Under the pieces are notes generated by a model. That model made no database searches. It was not told where the DNA came from and worked only from the letters and a program-made list of their open reading frames with translations. A stretch of 64,000 nt of DNA from the NCBI RefSeq assembly GCF_024362805.1, contig NZ_CP093299.1, positions 1,860,001 through 1,924,000 of the forward strand. The letters are read 5' to 3'. Positions 56,275-64,000 of this stretch are shown here, in pieces; the first letter of the stretch is position 1; each line of letters opens with the position of its first letter. Origin of the DNA: Salipaludibacillus sp. LMS25. GTDB lineage: Bacteria; Bacillota; Bacilli; Bacillales; Salisediminibacteriaceae. A program made the position numbers and the translations under genes.

Positions 56275-56580
56275 TTTATAAGTAAAATGTGACGACAGGA
56301 ACTAGTAACGGAAGAACATTGTCTTCAGAGAACCGGTGTCTGCTGAAATCCGGTGTCAATGCTCCGTGAATCCATCCTCGAGCACACTAGCTGAACGTAT
56401 ATAATAGGTGTGGTGTTCCAACATGAATGAGAGGGGCTTCACACGTTAAATATCTTTAGGCTGGTGCGGGCTCTCGACCGTTAGAGAGGACAAGGTGGAA
56501 GCAGGTATAACTTGCTTTAACCAGGGTGGCAACGCGGGTTAACTCTCGTCCCTGATTTATTCAGGGACGGGAGTTTTTTG
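56275..56580 (+). promoter_or_regulatory. T-box riboswitch of serS
   Basis: A tRNA-sensing leader. The T-box sequence is AGGGTGGCAACGCGGGTT (56523-56540), close to the consensus AGGGTGGNACCGCG. The terminator is a 15-bp stem at 56541-56575 (one G-T pair) followed by TTTTTTG. In Stem I, TCC at 56363-56365, followed by a purine and GTGAA, is the likely specifier, a serine codon that fits serS. Uncharged tRNA-Ser would stabilise the antiterminator and allow expression. Confidence 0.93.
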
Positions 56581-56740
56581 TATTTAGAAAAAATCGTCAT
56601 AGTATGAATCCAAGATCATGTTAGTTCTTGCTGTTGGTAACGATTGGGAAAATACTTAAAGGAAATTTTGACTTTAAGGTGCTCATATCATCGGTTAACT
56701 TTCTCAAAGTGTCACACAATAAAAAAGGAGGTACATTATT

Positions 56741-58018
56741 ATGTTAGATGTGAAATTATTAAGAAACCATTTCAATGAGGTGAAAGAAAAGCTTGCCCAA
56801 CGCAACGAGGACATTACAGCTTTAGATACTTTCGGAGAATTGGATGAAAAACGTCGTCGTGTTATTCAGCATGTTGAAGAATTAAAGAACAGGAGAAATA
56901 CCGTTTCCCAGGAAATATCTCAAATGAAACGGGAAAAGAAAGATGCCAGTCATGTTATTGAAGAGATGCAAAAAGTATCAACAGAGATTAAAAAGTTGGA
57001 TGAAGAGCAACGGCAATTAGATGAGGAGCTCACTCATTTATTGTTAACTCTACCAAATATCCCTCACGAGAGCGCGCCAGTAGGAGCAGATGAGGATGAA
57101 AATGCTGTCGTACGAGAATGGGGAGAGATCCCTTCATTCACTTTTGAAGAAAAAGCACATTGGGACATTGCTACAGAATTGCACATCGTTGATTTTGAAC
57201 GAGCAGCTAAAGTGACCGGAAGTCGTTTTGCCTTCTATAAAGGAGCTGGAGCTCGCTTAGAGAGGGCGCTTATTAACTTTATGATGGATTTACATGAGGA
57301 TCAACATGGGTATACGGAAGTACTGCCACCTTACATGGTTAATCGTGACAGCATGACAGGAACAGGTCAATTACCCAAATTTGAAGAAGATGCGTTTAAA
57401 ATTCGCGAAGAGGACTACTTCCTTATTCCAACAGCTGAAGTACCTGTAACAAATATGCATCGAGATGAAATAATGGATGTTAATGAGCTTCCTAAAGCGT
57501 ATGCGGCTTTCAGTGCTTGCTTCCGCTCTGAAGCTGGCTCAGCAGGCCGTGATACTCGTGGCCTTATCCGTCAGCATCAGTTCAATAAAGTAGAACTGGT
57601 TCGCTTTGTTAAACCGGAAGACTCTTATGAGCAACTAGAGCTCTTAACATCTCAGGCCGAGAAAGTTCTTCAATTATTAAAGTTGCCGTATCGTGTATTA
57701 AACATGTGTACTGGAGATCTTGGTTTTACAGCTGCTAAAAAGTATGATATTGAAGTTTGGATGCCAAGTAATGGCACCTATCGTGAAATCTCTTCTTGTA
57801 GTAATTTTGAAGCCTTCCAAGCAAGGCGGGCTAATATTCGTTTCAAACGGGACAAAACGGCTAAAGCTGAATATGTTCATACGTTGAATGGATCAGGACT
57901 GGCAATTGGGCGAACTGTAGCGGCCATTTTAGAAAATTACCAAAAAGAAGATGGAACAGTGCACATCCCAGATGTCCTAGTCCCTTATATGGGGGGGAAA
58001 AACATAATTAGAAAGTAA
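56741..58018 (+). CDS. serS: Seryl-tRNA synthetase
   Basis: Class II synthetase, 425 residues, attaching serine to tRNA-Ser. The N-terminal coiled coil that grips the tRNA long arm covers about residues 30-110. Motif 2 is in [20 protein letters not shown] (near residue 262) and motif 3 in [20 protein letters not shown] (near residue 380). Ribosome site AAAAAGGAGGT. Preceded by the serine T-box and followed by a terminator. Confidence 0.98.
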   Translation: MLDVKLLRNHFNEVKEKLAQRNEDITALDTFGELDEKRRRVIQHVEELKNRRNTVSQEISQMKREKKDASHVIEEMQKVSTEIKKLDEEQRQLDEELTHLLLTLPNIPHESAPVGADEDENAVVREWGEIPSFTFEEKAHWDIATELHIVDFERAAKVTGSRFAFYKGAGARLERALINFMMDLHEDQHGYTEVLPPYMVNRDSMTGTGQLPKFEEDAFKIREEDYFLIPTAEVPVTNMHRDEIMDVNELPKAYAAFSACFRSEAGSAGRDTRGLIRQHQFNKVELVRFVKPEDSYEQLELLTSQAEKVLQLLKLPYRVLNMCTGDLGFTAAKKYDIEVWMPSNGTYREISSCSNFEAFQARRANIRFKRDKTAKAEYVHTLNGSGLAIGRTVAAILENYQKEDGTVHIPDVLVPYMGGKNIIRK

Positions 58019-58026
58019 TAATTTGG

Positions 58027-58060
58027 CTCATCCTTCTTTTTTAAAAGGATGAGTTTTTTT
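58027..58060 (+). terminator. Terminator of serS
   Basis: A 10-bp stem CTCATCCTTT/AAAGGATGAG followed by TTTTTTT. Confidence 0.93.
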
Positions 58061-58355
58061 AAATATGTTCGGAAAATAATAAATTTATGTTTCGATTATC
58101 TTAAAGAAATATAATTTTTGTAAAACTTTTCATAAAAAAATCCCTAAAAAATATGAAAGCGTGTATAATTTATTAGTGAAAGTTTTGAATAGCTAATGAA
58201 AAGGATACAATCTACTAACGGATATTATGCGAATGCTATTTTTAAATAGTGACCATACTACTAAATTTGATCAACTCATTTTATATTTAAATAGTTTTAA
58301 AGGTAAAATGAGTTTACCAATCCTAGTTAGCAGCGACGGAGGAGGATGGTAGCGT
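58061..58355 (+). other. Control region of the peptide transport operon
   Basis: About 295 very AT-rich bases. A TATAAT at 58164-58169 could be the -10 of the operon promoter; no good -35 accompanies it. Ends with a GGAGGAGG ribosome site for the first gene. Confidence 0.45.
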
Positions 58356-59366
58356 ATGAGCCATCGTGAGAAACTTCTTGATATAAAAAATTTACATACG
58401 GGGTTTCAAATTGAGGGTAGTATGTATTATGCAGTTAAAGATGTATCATTACAAATTAAACCAAGTGAGACGGTCTGTGTTGTGGGTGAATCAGGCTGTG
58501 GGAAAAGTGTTATGTCACTTTCAATCATGAAGTTATTGCCGCAATATAACGCTAAAATAGATAAAGGGGAGATTTACTATAAAGGGACAGACCTTGTCCC
58601 TTTAAGTGAGGACGACATGAATTGTCTTCGTGGAAATGACATTAGTATGATTTTTCAGGAGCCGATGACAGCACTAAATCCTGTTCTTACTATTGGCTTC
58701 CAAGTGGATGAAGTCCTTGTTAATCATTCGCAGGGCTCTAAGAAGGAAATTCGTCAAAAAAGTATCTCTCTTCTCAAACAAGTAGGTATTTCTCGACCTG
58801 AACAGATTATCAAAGAATACCCTCACCAACTTTCTGGGGGGATGCGCCAGAGAGTGATGATTGCGATGGCAATCGCTTGCCAGCCAAAGTTGCTTATTGC
58901 AGATGAACCCACAACCGCTCTGGATGTAACAGTACAAGCGCAAATTTTGGACTTAATGAAACAGATTCAAAAAGAGGTGGGAATGGCAGTCATGTTGATT
59001 ACACATGATCTTGGAGTTGTGGCGGAGATGGCAGACAGGGTTGTTGTCATGTATGGTGGACAAGTTGTCGAAGAAGCGGATGTAGATAGGTTGTTTTATG
59101 CGCCTATGCACCCGTATACGAAAGCTTTATTGCAAGCTATTCCACGTATGGAAGAAAACAAAGAAGTCTTAAATACAATTGATGGCGTGATTCCTTCCTT
59201 AACTAAGATATCTGAAAGGGGTTGTCGCTTTGTTGACCGTTGCCCTGAAGCAACGACTGCCTGTCATTCAATTAATCCTCACCTTGAAGAAATTGCTAAA
59301 GGACACGCTGTGCGCTGTCTTCTTTATGAGACAAGTCAACCTGAAACAAATACGGAGGTAGGGTAA
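58356..59366 (+). CDS. appD: Oligopeptide ABC transporter ATPase (AppD/OppD type)
   Basis: A 336-residue ATPase of a peptide importer. Walker [14 protein letters not shown] (about residue 45), signature [14 protein letters not shown], Walker [13 protein letters not shown], and the C-terminal oligopeptide/dipeptide extension with [12 protein letters not shown], whose cysteines may bind an Fe-S cluster. First gene of a five-gene run D-F-A-B-C, the same order as the B. subtilis app operon, hence the symbol. The stop overlaps the next start by one base. Confidence 0.88.
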   Translation: MSHREKLLDIKNLHTGFQIEGSMYYAVKDVSLQIKPSETVCVVGESGCGKSVMSLSIMKLLPQYNAKIDKGEIYYKGTDLVPLSEDDMNCLRGNDISMIFQEPMTALNPVLTIGFQVDEVLVNHSQGSKKEIRQKSISLLKQVGISRPEQIIKEYPHQLSGGMRQRVMIAMAIACQPKLLIADEPTTALDVTVQAQILDLMKQIQKEVGMAVMLITHDLGVVAEMADRVVVMYGGQVVEEADVDRLFYAPMHPYTKALLQAIPRMEENKEVLNTIDGVIPSLTKISERGCRFVDRCPEATTACHSINPHLEEIAKGHAVRCLLYETSQPETNTEVG

Positions 59367-60349
59367 TGGGTCAGGGGAAGCGGTCAGAAATCCTTCTTCA
59401 CGTGGAGGACTTAAAAAAATACTATCGTACTAATGAAGGGATTTTTCAAAGAAAGAAAGATGATATAAAAGCAGTTGATAGTATGACGTTTCATATGAAA
59501 AGAGGGGAAACTTTCGGGTTAGTCGGTGAGTCTGGTTGTGGAAAATCAACTGCTGGCCGGATGATTACGCGACTGTTAAAACCAACAGCTGGTAGGATTT
59601 ATTTCGAAGGCGAAGATATTACAAACTTAAGTGGTCCCCACCTTCGCTATGTACGACAGAACTTGCAAATGATTTTTCAAGATCCATATGCTTCTTTAAA
59701 TCCAAAGATGATGGTGGGAAGTATCGTTTCTGAGCCCCTAATCAATTATGGCAAAGGAAGTAAACGTCAGGTTAAAGAAGGCGTATTAGAATTACTAGAG
59801 TGTGTAGGTTTGCCTGAAGAGGCCTACTATCACTATCCACACCAGTTTTCTGGGGGCCAGCGTCAGCGGATTGGGATTGCTCGGGCGTTGGCATTAAGAC
59901 CTAAGCTTGTGGTAGCCGACGAGCCTGTGTCGGCCTTAGACGTGTCGGTTCAATCGCACATTTTAAATTTACTTCAAAAGCTTCAAACAAAATTTGACTT
60001 GACCTTGTTGTTTATTGCCCACGACTTAAGTGTCGTTAAACATATGAGTGACCGTATTGGCGTCATGTATTTAGGCCACCTTGTAGAAATAGCTGATGCT
60101 GAAGCTATATATGAAGAGCCGAAACATCCGTATACGAAAGCGCTCATTTCTGCTATCCCACAACCAGATCCTCGTAAGAAGCGTAACCGAATAATTTTAT
60201 CAGGTGATACATCAAGTTGTCAGTATCCGCCTGAAGGGTGCCCTTTCCAAACACGATGTCCTGAAGCAGTGGCAGAATGTCGTATTAAGAAGCCTGAATT
60301 GATAGAGGTGAAGAAAGGCCACACTGTCTCGTGTCTGCTTTATAAGTAA
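59366..60349 (+). CDS. appF: Oligopeptide ABC transporter ATPase (AppF/OppF type)
   Basis: Second ATPase of the importer, 327 residues. Walker [14 protein letters not shown] (about residue 55), signature [15 protein letters not shown], Walker [15 protein letters not shown] and the C-terminal [16 protein letters not shown] extension. Forms a heterodimer with the preceding ATPase. Start overlaps the appD stop (TAATG). Confidence 0.88.
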   Translation: MGQGKRSEILLHVEDLKKYYRTNEGIFQRKKDDIKAVDSMTFHMKRGETFGLVGESGCGKSTAGRMITRLLKPTAGRIYFEGEDITNLSGPHLRYVRQNLQMIFQDPYASLNPKMMVGSIVSEPLINYGKGSKRQVKEGVLELLECVGLPEEAYYHYPHQFSGGQRQRIGIARALALRPKLVVADEPVSALDVSVQSHILNLLQKLQTKFDLTLLFIAHDLSVVKHMSDRIGVMYLGHLVEIADAEAIYEEPKHPYTKALISAIPQPDPRKKRNRIILSGDTSSCQYPPEGCPFQTRCPEAVAECRIKKPELIEVKKGHTVSCLLYK

Positions 60350-60391
60350 TACTGTTATAGTCTGCTGATTAATTTAGGAGGAATGACAACA

Positions 60392-62110
60392 ATGAAAAAA
60401 ATGCTTTTTGTATTTGGGATTTTAACAGTTTTTAGTTTGGCTGTAGCATGTGAAGGCAACTCAGGAGACACTCATGACATAGATTCAGCTAATAACATAG
60501 CAAAAGGAGAAGAACCACAAGGTGGAGTTCTAACTTATGCGGAGACATCACCTTTTTCAGGGGTGTTAGATTGGGCTCATTATGAAAGTTTTAATGATAG
60601 TATTGCTTTAAATATCTTTAGCCCTGACAGACTTTTTAAAACGGGTGAAGGCTTGCGACCGGAACCGAATTTAGCTAGAGACTGGGAATGGTCAAAAGAT
60701 AGAAAAACGGTGACTTTTTTTATTGAAGAAGGCGTGAAGTGGCATAATGGAGAAAAGCTTACTGCTGAGGATTTTCAATTTGCTTGGGAAGTGATAGCTC
60801 ATGCAGATTATACTGGGCCACGTCTCTCTAATGTCAACATTATTCAAGGGTTTAAAGAGTATCATTCAGGTAAAACGGACTCTTTAAGTGGGGTAAATAT
60901 TATCGATGAGTACACGCTTGAAGTCACGTTTAATGATGCCTACCCAAATGCCATTGATCAACTATGGCCCTACCCGATGCCAAAAGCGCACCTGGAGCAT
61001 GTAGAGGTGGCTGAACTGGAGGATGTTGATGAGATAAGGCGAGAACCAGTGGGGTTAGGGCCATACAGAGTGACAGATATTATTCCTGGTGAACTCATTG
61101 AATTTGAGGCGTTTGATGATTACTGGAAAGGTGCACCAAACCTTGATGGTGTTAATTATCGTATTGTAGATGGTGCCCAGGCAGCAGAGCTATTAACGCA
61201 GGGTGAGATAGATATTATAAAGCTAGATGCTTCTCAAGCTGTGACGCTTGAAGGAGACGACCGTGTGACGATCGAGGAAGTTGACGCTTTATCTTACGGA
61301 TATTTAGGGTTTAAACTAGGGCATTGGGATGCGGAGAAAAAGCAAAACGTGATGGATAATGACAAATTTCAAAGTAAAAAGTTACGGCAAGCATTTGCCT
61401 ATGCGCTTGACCGACAAGGTATGGTGGATTCGTTCAGTGAAGGCTATGGGACAGTGATTAATGCACCAGCATCTGTTATCAGCTGGGCATACCCTGACGA
61501 AGCTATGTTGAACCAATATGAGTATGATCCTCAGCAAGCGATGATGTTATTAGATGAAGCAGGCTATGAGGATATAACGGGTGACGGATTCGTTGAAACG
61601 CCTGAAGGGGAAGAATTCACAGTGAATTTAACGGTGATGGATACCCCTGCTAATATTTCTGAACCACGAGCACAATATATAATTCAGAACTTACAAGATG
61701 TAGGAATTAATGCTCGATTGCATGGTGGACAATTATATGATTACGCCCTTTTTTATGAGTTAGTTCAAAAAGATGATCCTGAAATTGATTTATTCTTAGG
61801 GGCTTGGAGCCTTACTCCAGACCCGGACCCTACTGGTCTTTGGAAATCAGATGATGTGTGGAATTACACACGTTGGGTAAATGAAGAGTCAGATAAATTA
61901 ATTGAAAGAGGACTTAGCCAGGAAGCGTTTGATGACAATTATCGCCGTGATGTTTATCAAGAATGGCATCAACTCGTGAACGAAGAATTGCCTATTATAC
62001 CGTTAAGTTCTCCAATTAATATTTATGGTATTTCACATAATGCAGGGGGTGTAACTCCTGACCTTGCTGATGCTGTTACTGACGCTCACCTTTGGTACAA
62101 ACGACAGTAA
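60392..62110 (+). CDS. appA: Oligopeptide-binding lipoprotein (AppA type)
   Basis: A 572-residue extracellular solute-binding protein of family 5. The signal peptide ends in the lipobox LAVAC (Cys about 20), so it is membrane-anchored. The SBP family 5 signature region RDWEWSKDRKTVTFFIEEGV followed by WHNGEKLTAEDFQFAWE lies near residues 95-125. Strongly acidic. The start chosen is ATG at 60392; the ATG at 60383 lies almost on the AGGAGGA site. In contrast to the frameshifted appA of B. subtilis 168, this gene is intact. Confidence 0.9.
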   Translation: MKKMLFVFGILTVFSLAVACEGNSGDTHDIDSANNIAKGEEPQGGVLTYAETSPFSGVLDWAHYESFNDSIALNIFSPDRLFKTGEGLRPEPNLARDWEWSKDRKTVTFFIEEGVKWHNGEKLTAEDFQFAWEVIAHADYTGPRLSNVNIIQGFKEYHSGKTDSLSGVNIIDEYTLEVTFNDAYPNAIDQLWPYPMPKAHLEHVEVAELEDVDEIRREPVGLGPYRVTDIIPGELIEFEAFDDYWKGAPNLDGVNYRIVDGAQAAELLTQGEIDIIKLDASQAVTLEGDDRVTIEEVDALSYGYLGFKLGHWDAEKKQNVMDNDKFQSKKLRQAFAYALDRQGMVDSFSEGYGTVINAPASVISWAYPDEAMLNQYEYDPQQAMMLLDEAGYEDITGDGFVETPEGEEFTVNLTVMDTPANISEPRAQYIIQNLQDVGINARLHGGQLYDYALFYELVQKDDPEIDLFLGAWSLTPDPDPTGLWKSDDVWNYTRWVNEESDKLIERGLSQEAFDDNYRRDVYQEWHQLVNEELPIIPLSSPINIYGISHNAGGVTPDLADAVTDAHLWYKRQ

Positions 62111-62126
62111 ATAAGGGGAAAGTGTC

Positions 62127-63092
62127 ATGTTATTTTATACTTTAAAACGAATCCTTATTATGTTTCCTATCATGTTCATGATCTCTATCGTCGTATTTTG
62201 TTTGGCATTAGCGATGCCCGGGGATGCTCTGTCTGGTCAAATTGATCCGGCCAATCAAAATGCCGATTATATTGAAAGTAAGAGGGAAGAACTTGGACTG
62301 AATGATCCGTTTCTTGTTCAATACGGACGATGGCTATCTGGTATTGTACAAGGGGATTTCGGTCGATCGTATGTCCATCGAATGGATGTAACCGAGGTCA
62401 TAGGGCAGCGGTTACCAAATACTTTATTATTGGCGACTCTCTCTTTGATAATCACTTATGTCCTTGCTTTATTAATGGGAAGCTATGCAGGGAGGCACCC
62501 CTATACGATTAGGGATTATAGTATTCAAGGAGTCAATTATGCCATGTTAGCTATCCCGAGCTTTGTTGCAGCTATGTTTGCTATCTTTATTTTTTCCTTT
62601 CAGCTTGGATGGTTTCCTGCTACAGGCAGTGTGGGAGCAGGGGTAGAGGAAGGGACGATGTCTTATTATTTAAGTCGTCTTCATCATGCTGCTCTTCCTG
62701 CGCTAGTTTTAGGGGGGTTAACGACAGCCAGTTATACACAATTTTTACGAAATGATATTATTGAGAGTTCACGAAAAGAGTATGTACGCACAGCGAGAGC
62801 AAAAGGCACTTCTGAAAAGAATATTTATAAGAAACATATTTTAAGAAATTCCCTTATTCCGATTGTGACCCTTTTTGGATTCGACATTGCAAGTATTATT
62901 GGTGGAGCTGTTATTATAGAGACAGTTTTTTCGTATCGTGGTATTGGAGAATTACTTATTACATCTATTGAAAGACGGGATTCATCTGTGGTAGTCGCCA
63001 TTACTCTTATGCTATCACTTGCTACACTAGTAGGTAATTTGCTGGCTGATCTTCTCTATGGCTTAATTGATCCACGTATAAGGATAAAGTAG
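62127..63092 (+). CDS. appB: Oligopeptide ABC transporter permease (AppB/OppB type)
   Basis: First permease, 321 residues, six membrane helices starting FYTLKRILIMFPIMFMISIV. Contains LNDPFLVQYGRWLSGIVQGDFG and the EAA-type coupling motif EYVRTARAKGTSEKNIYKKH (near residue 220). Ribosome site AAGGGGAAAG. Cotranscribed with the binding protein and second permease. Confidence 0.9.
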   Translation: MLFYTLKRILIMFPIMFMISIVVFCLALAMPGDALSGQIDPANQNADYIESKREELGLNDPFLVQYGRWLSGIVQGDFGRSYVHRMDVTEVIGQRLPNTLLLATLSLIITYVLALLMGSYAGRHPYTIRDYSIQGVNYAMLAIPSFVAAMFAIFIFSFQLGWFPATGSVGAGVEEGTMSYYLSRLHHAALPALVLGGLTTASYTQFLRNDIIESSRKEYVRTARAKGTSEKNIYKKHILRNSLIPIVTLFGFDIASIIGGAVIIETVFSYRGIGELLITSIERRDSSVVVAITLMLSLATLVGNLLADLLYGLIDPRIRIK

Positions 63093-63103
63093 GGGGGAGA
63101 ACC

Positions 63104-63991
63104 ATGACAGATACCCATATTAAAAATAGAGCACATTTAAAGGGTTATTCCCCATGGCGGATTGCCTTGCGAAAATTGCTTCGTAATAAACTGGCAGTCA
63201 TGAGCCTTCTTTTTCTTCTTATTGTGATGGTTCTAGCTTATTTAGCACCTGTGATCGCTCCAACTGATCCAACGCGGGTTGATATTAGCAATCGACATGC
63301 CCCTCCAGGCGGTGACTATGTGTTAGGAACAGATAACGCTGGACGAGATGTATGGACGATGCTTCTTTATGGCGCAAGGACCTCACTGACCATTGGTTTT
63401 ATTTGTACATTATTAGTTATGGTCATTGCGACGGTAATTGGTTCCATCTCTGGTTATTATGGAGGATGGGTTGATGCTCTCCTAATGAGGTTCACAGACT
63501 TTATGATGAACTTCCCATTTTTGGTTTTTGTAATTGTGTTAGCATCCATTGTACGGGATGCGGGAATATGGGCTCTTATTCTAGTATTGAGTGTCCTATC
63601 ATGGACTGGAGCTGCAAGAGTCATTCGTAGTAAAACGATGTCAGAGAAAGAAAATGATTATGTGATGGCTGCCATTTCTATTGGAAGTAGGCCAATCAAA
63701 ATTATAATGAAACATATTTTTCCAAACATTATGACGACAATTATTGTCCAAGCCACGCTACTTTTAGCCATTATGATTGTTGCAGAAACAGCACTTAGCT
63801 TTTTAGGTTTTGGGGTGCCTCATGGGACACCTAGTTGGGGAAATATGATGCAAGAAGCTCGTCAGCCACATGTGATTCGGACAATGTGGTGGGTATGGAT
63901 ACCGCCTGGTTTAGCGATTACATGTACGATTCTTGCCATCAATTTTATCGGTGAAGCCATTAAGGATGCATTTAATCCAAGAGTCACATGA
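63104..63991 (+). CDS. appC: Oligopeptide ABC transporter permease (AppC/OppC type)
   Basis: Second permease, 295 residues, with the N-terminal OppC region (WRIALRKLLRNKLAVMSLLF), the HPLGTD-like YVLGTDNAGRDVW and the coupling loop DYVMAAISIGSRPIKIIMKH (near residue 185). Complete; the stop lies 9 bases before the window end. Ribosome site AGGGGGGAG. Last gene of the run visible here. Confidence 0.9.
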   Translation: MTDTHIKNRAHLKGYSPWRIALRKLLRNKLAVMSLLFLLIVMVLAYLAPVIAPTDPTRVDISNRHAPPGGDYVLGTDNAGRDVWTMLLYGARTSLTIGFICTLLVMVIATVIGSISGYYGGWVDALLMRFTDFMMNFPFLVFVIVLASIVRDAGIWALILVLSVLSWTGAARVIRSKTMSEKENDYVMAAISIGSRPIKIIMKHIFPNIMTTIIVQATLLLAIMIVAETALSFLGFGVPHGTPSWGNMMQEARQPHVIRTMWWVWIPPGLAITCTILAINFIGEAIKDAFNPRVT

Positions 63992-64000
63992 TAATTCGTG

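Overview
This window is the replication-origin region of a low-GC Gram-positive endospore-former of the family Bacillaceae. Evidence for this: a dnaA-dnaN-yaaA-recF-remB-gyrB-gyrA cluster, Spo0J/Soj and a separate Noc, the spore protein YyaC, the SpoIIIJ-type YidC, a T-box in front of serS, yaaC next to guaB, and 16S/23S/5S rRNA right after the gyrase cluster. Very acidic secreted proteins and osmoprotectant genes suggest an alkaliphilic or salt-tolerant member. The species cannot be named from this sequence alone.

Layout. Left arm (1-28.8 kb), mostly minus strand: purA (cut by the window edge) with a PurR-type operator; a DoxX-family membrane protein; a gene-poor 0.8 kb interval with an unexplained structured block; yybS-gdpP-rplI-dnaB; rpsF-ssb-rpsR; ychF; yyzM; a YkvI-like membrane protein; yyaC (plus strand); a broken DUF554 gene; a cysteine-desulfurase-like enzyme; soj-spo0J with an internal parS; noc with a second parS upstream; mnmE-mnmG-rsmG; then an insertion of mazG-like, gbsR-like and opuAC-like genes between mnmE and jag; then yidC-jag, yidD, rnpA and rpmH.

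Origin (28.8-31.2 kb): clusters of DnaA boxes on both sides of dnaA. Gene orientation switches here, as expected for bidirectional replication. A candidate DnaA-trio stretch lies just after dnaA. Right arm, mostly plus strand: dnaN, yaaA, recF, remB, gyrB, gyrA; a cstA / cory-CC-star / ArsA-like ATPase trio; an HD-GYP-like protein with an altered metal motif; a tRNA-less rRNA operon with two promoters; yaaC (minus); guaB; dacA; pdxST; T-box-serS; and an App-type oligopeptide ABC transporter operon.

How the genes fit together: initiation (DnaA, DnaN, DnaB, SSB, gyrase), segregation and nucleoid occlusion (Soj, Spo0J, Noc, parS), translation and RNA modification (RpsF/R, RplI, RpmH, RnpA, MnmE/G, RsmG, rRNA, SerS), membrane insertion (YidC, YidD, Jag), second-messenger turnover (GdpP), purine and vitamin B6 synthesis (PurA, GuaB, PdxST), and uptake of osmolytes, peptides and carbon-starvation substrates. 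The least understood pieces are the CstA/cory-CC-star/ArsA-like trio, the structured intergenic blocks near 2.2-2.5 kb and 49.6-49.8 kb, and a DnaA-box palindrome 6.6 kb away from dnaA.
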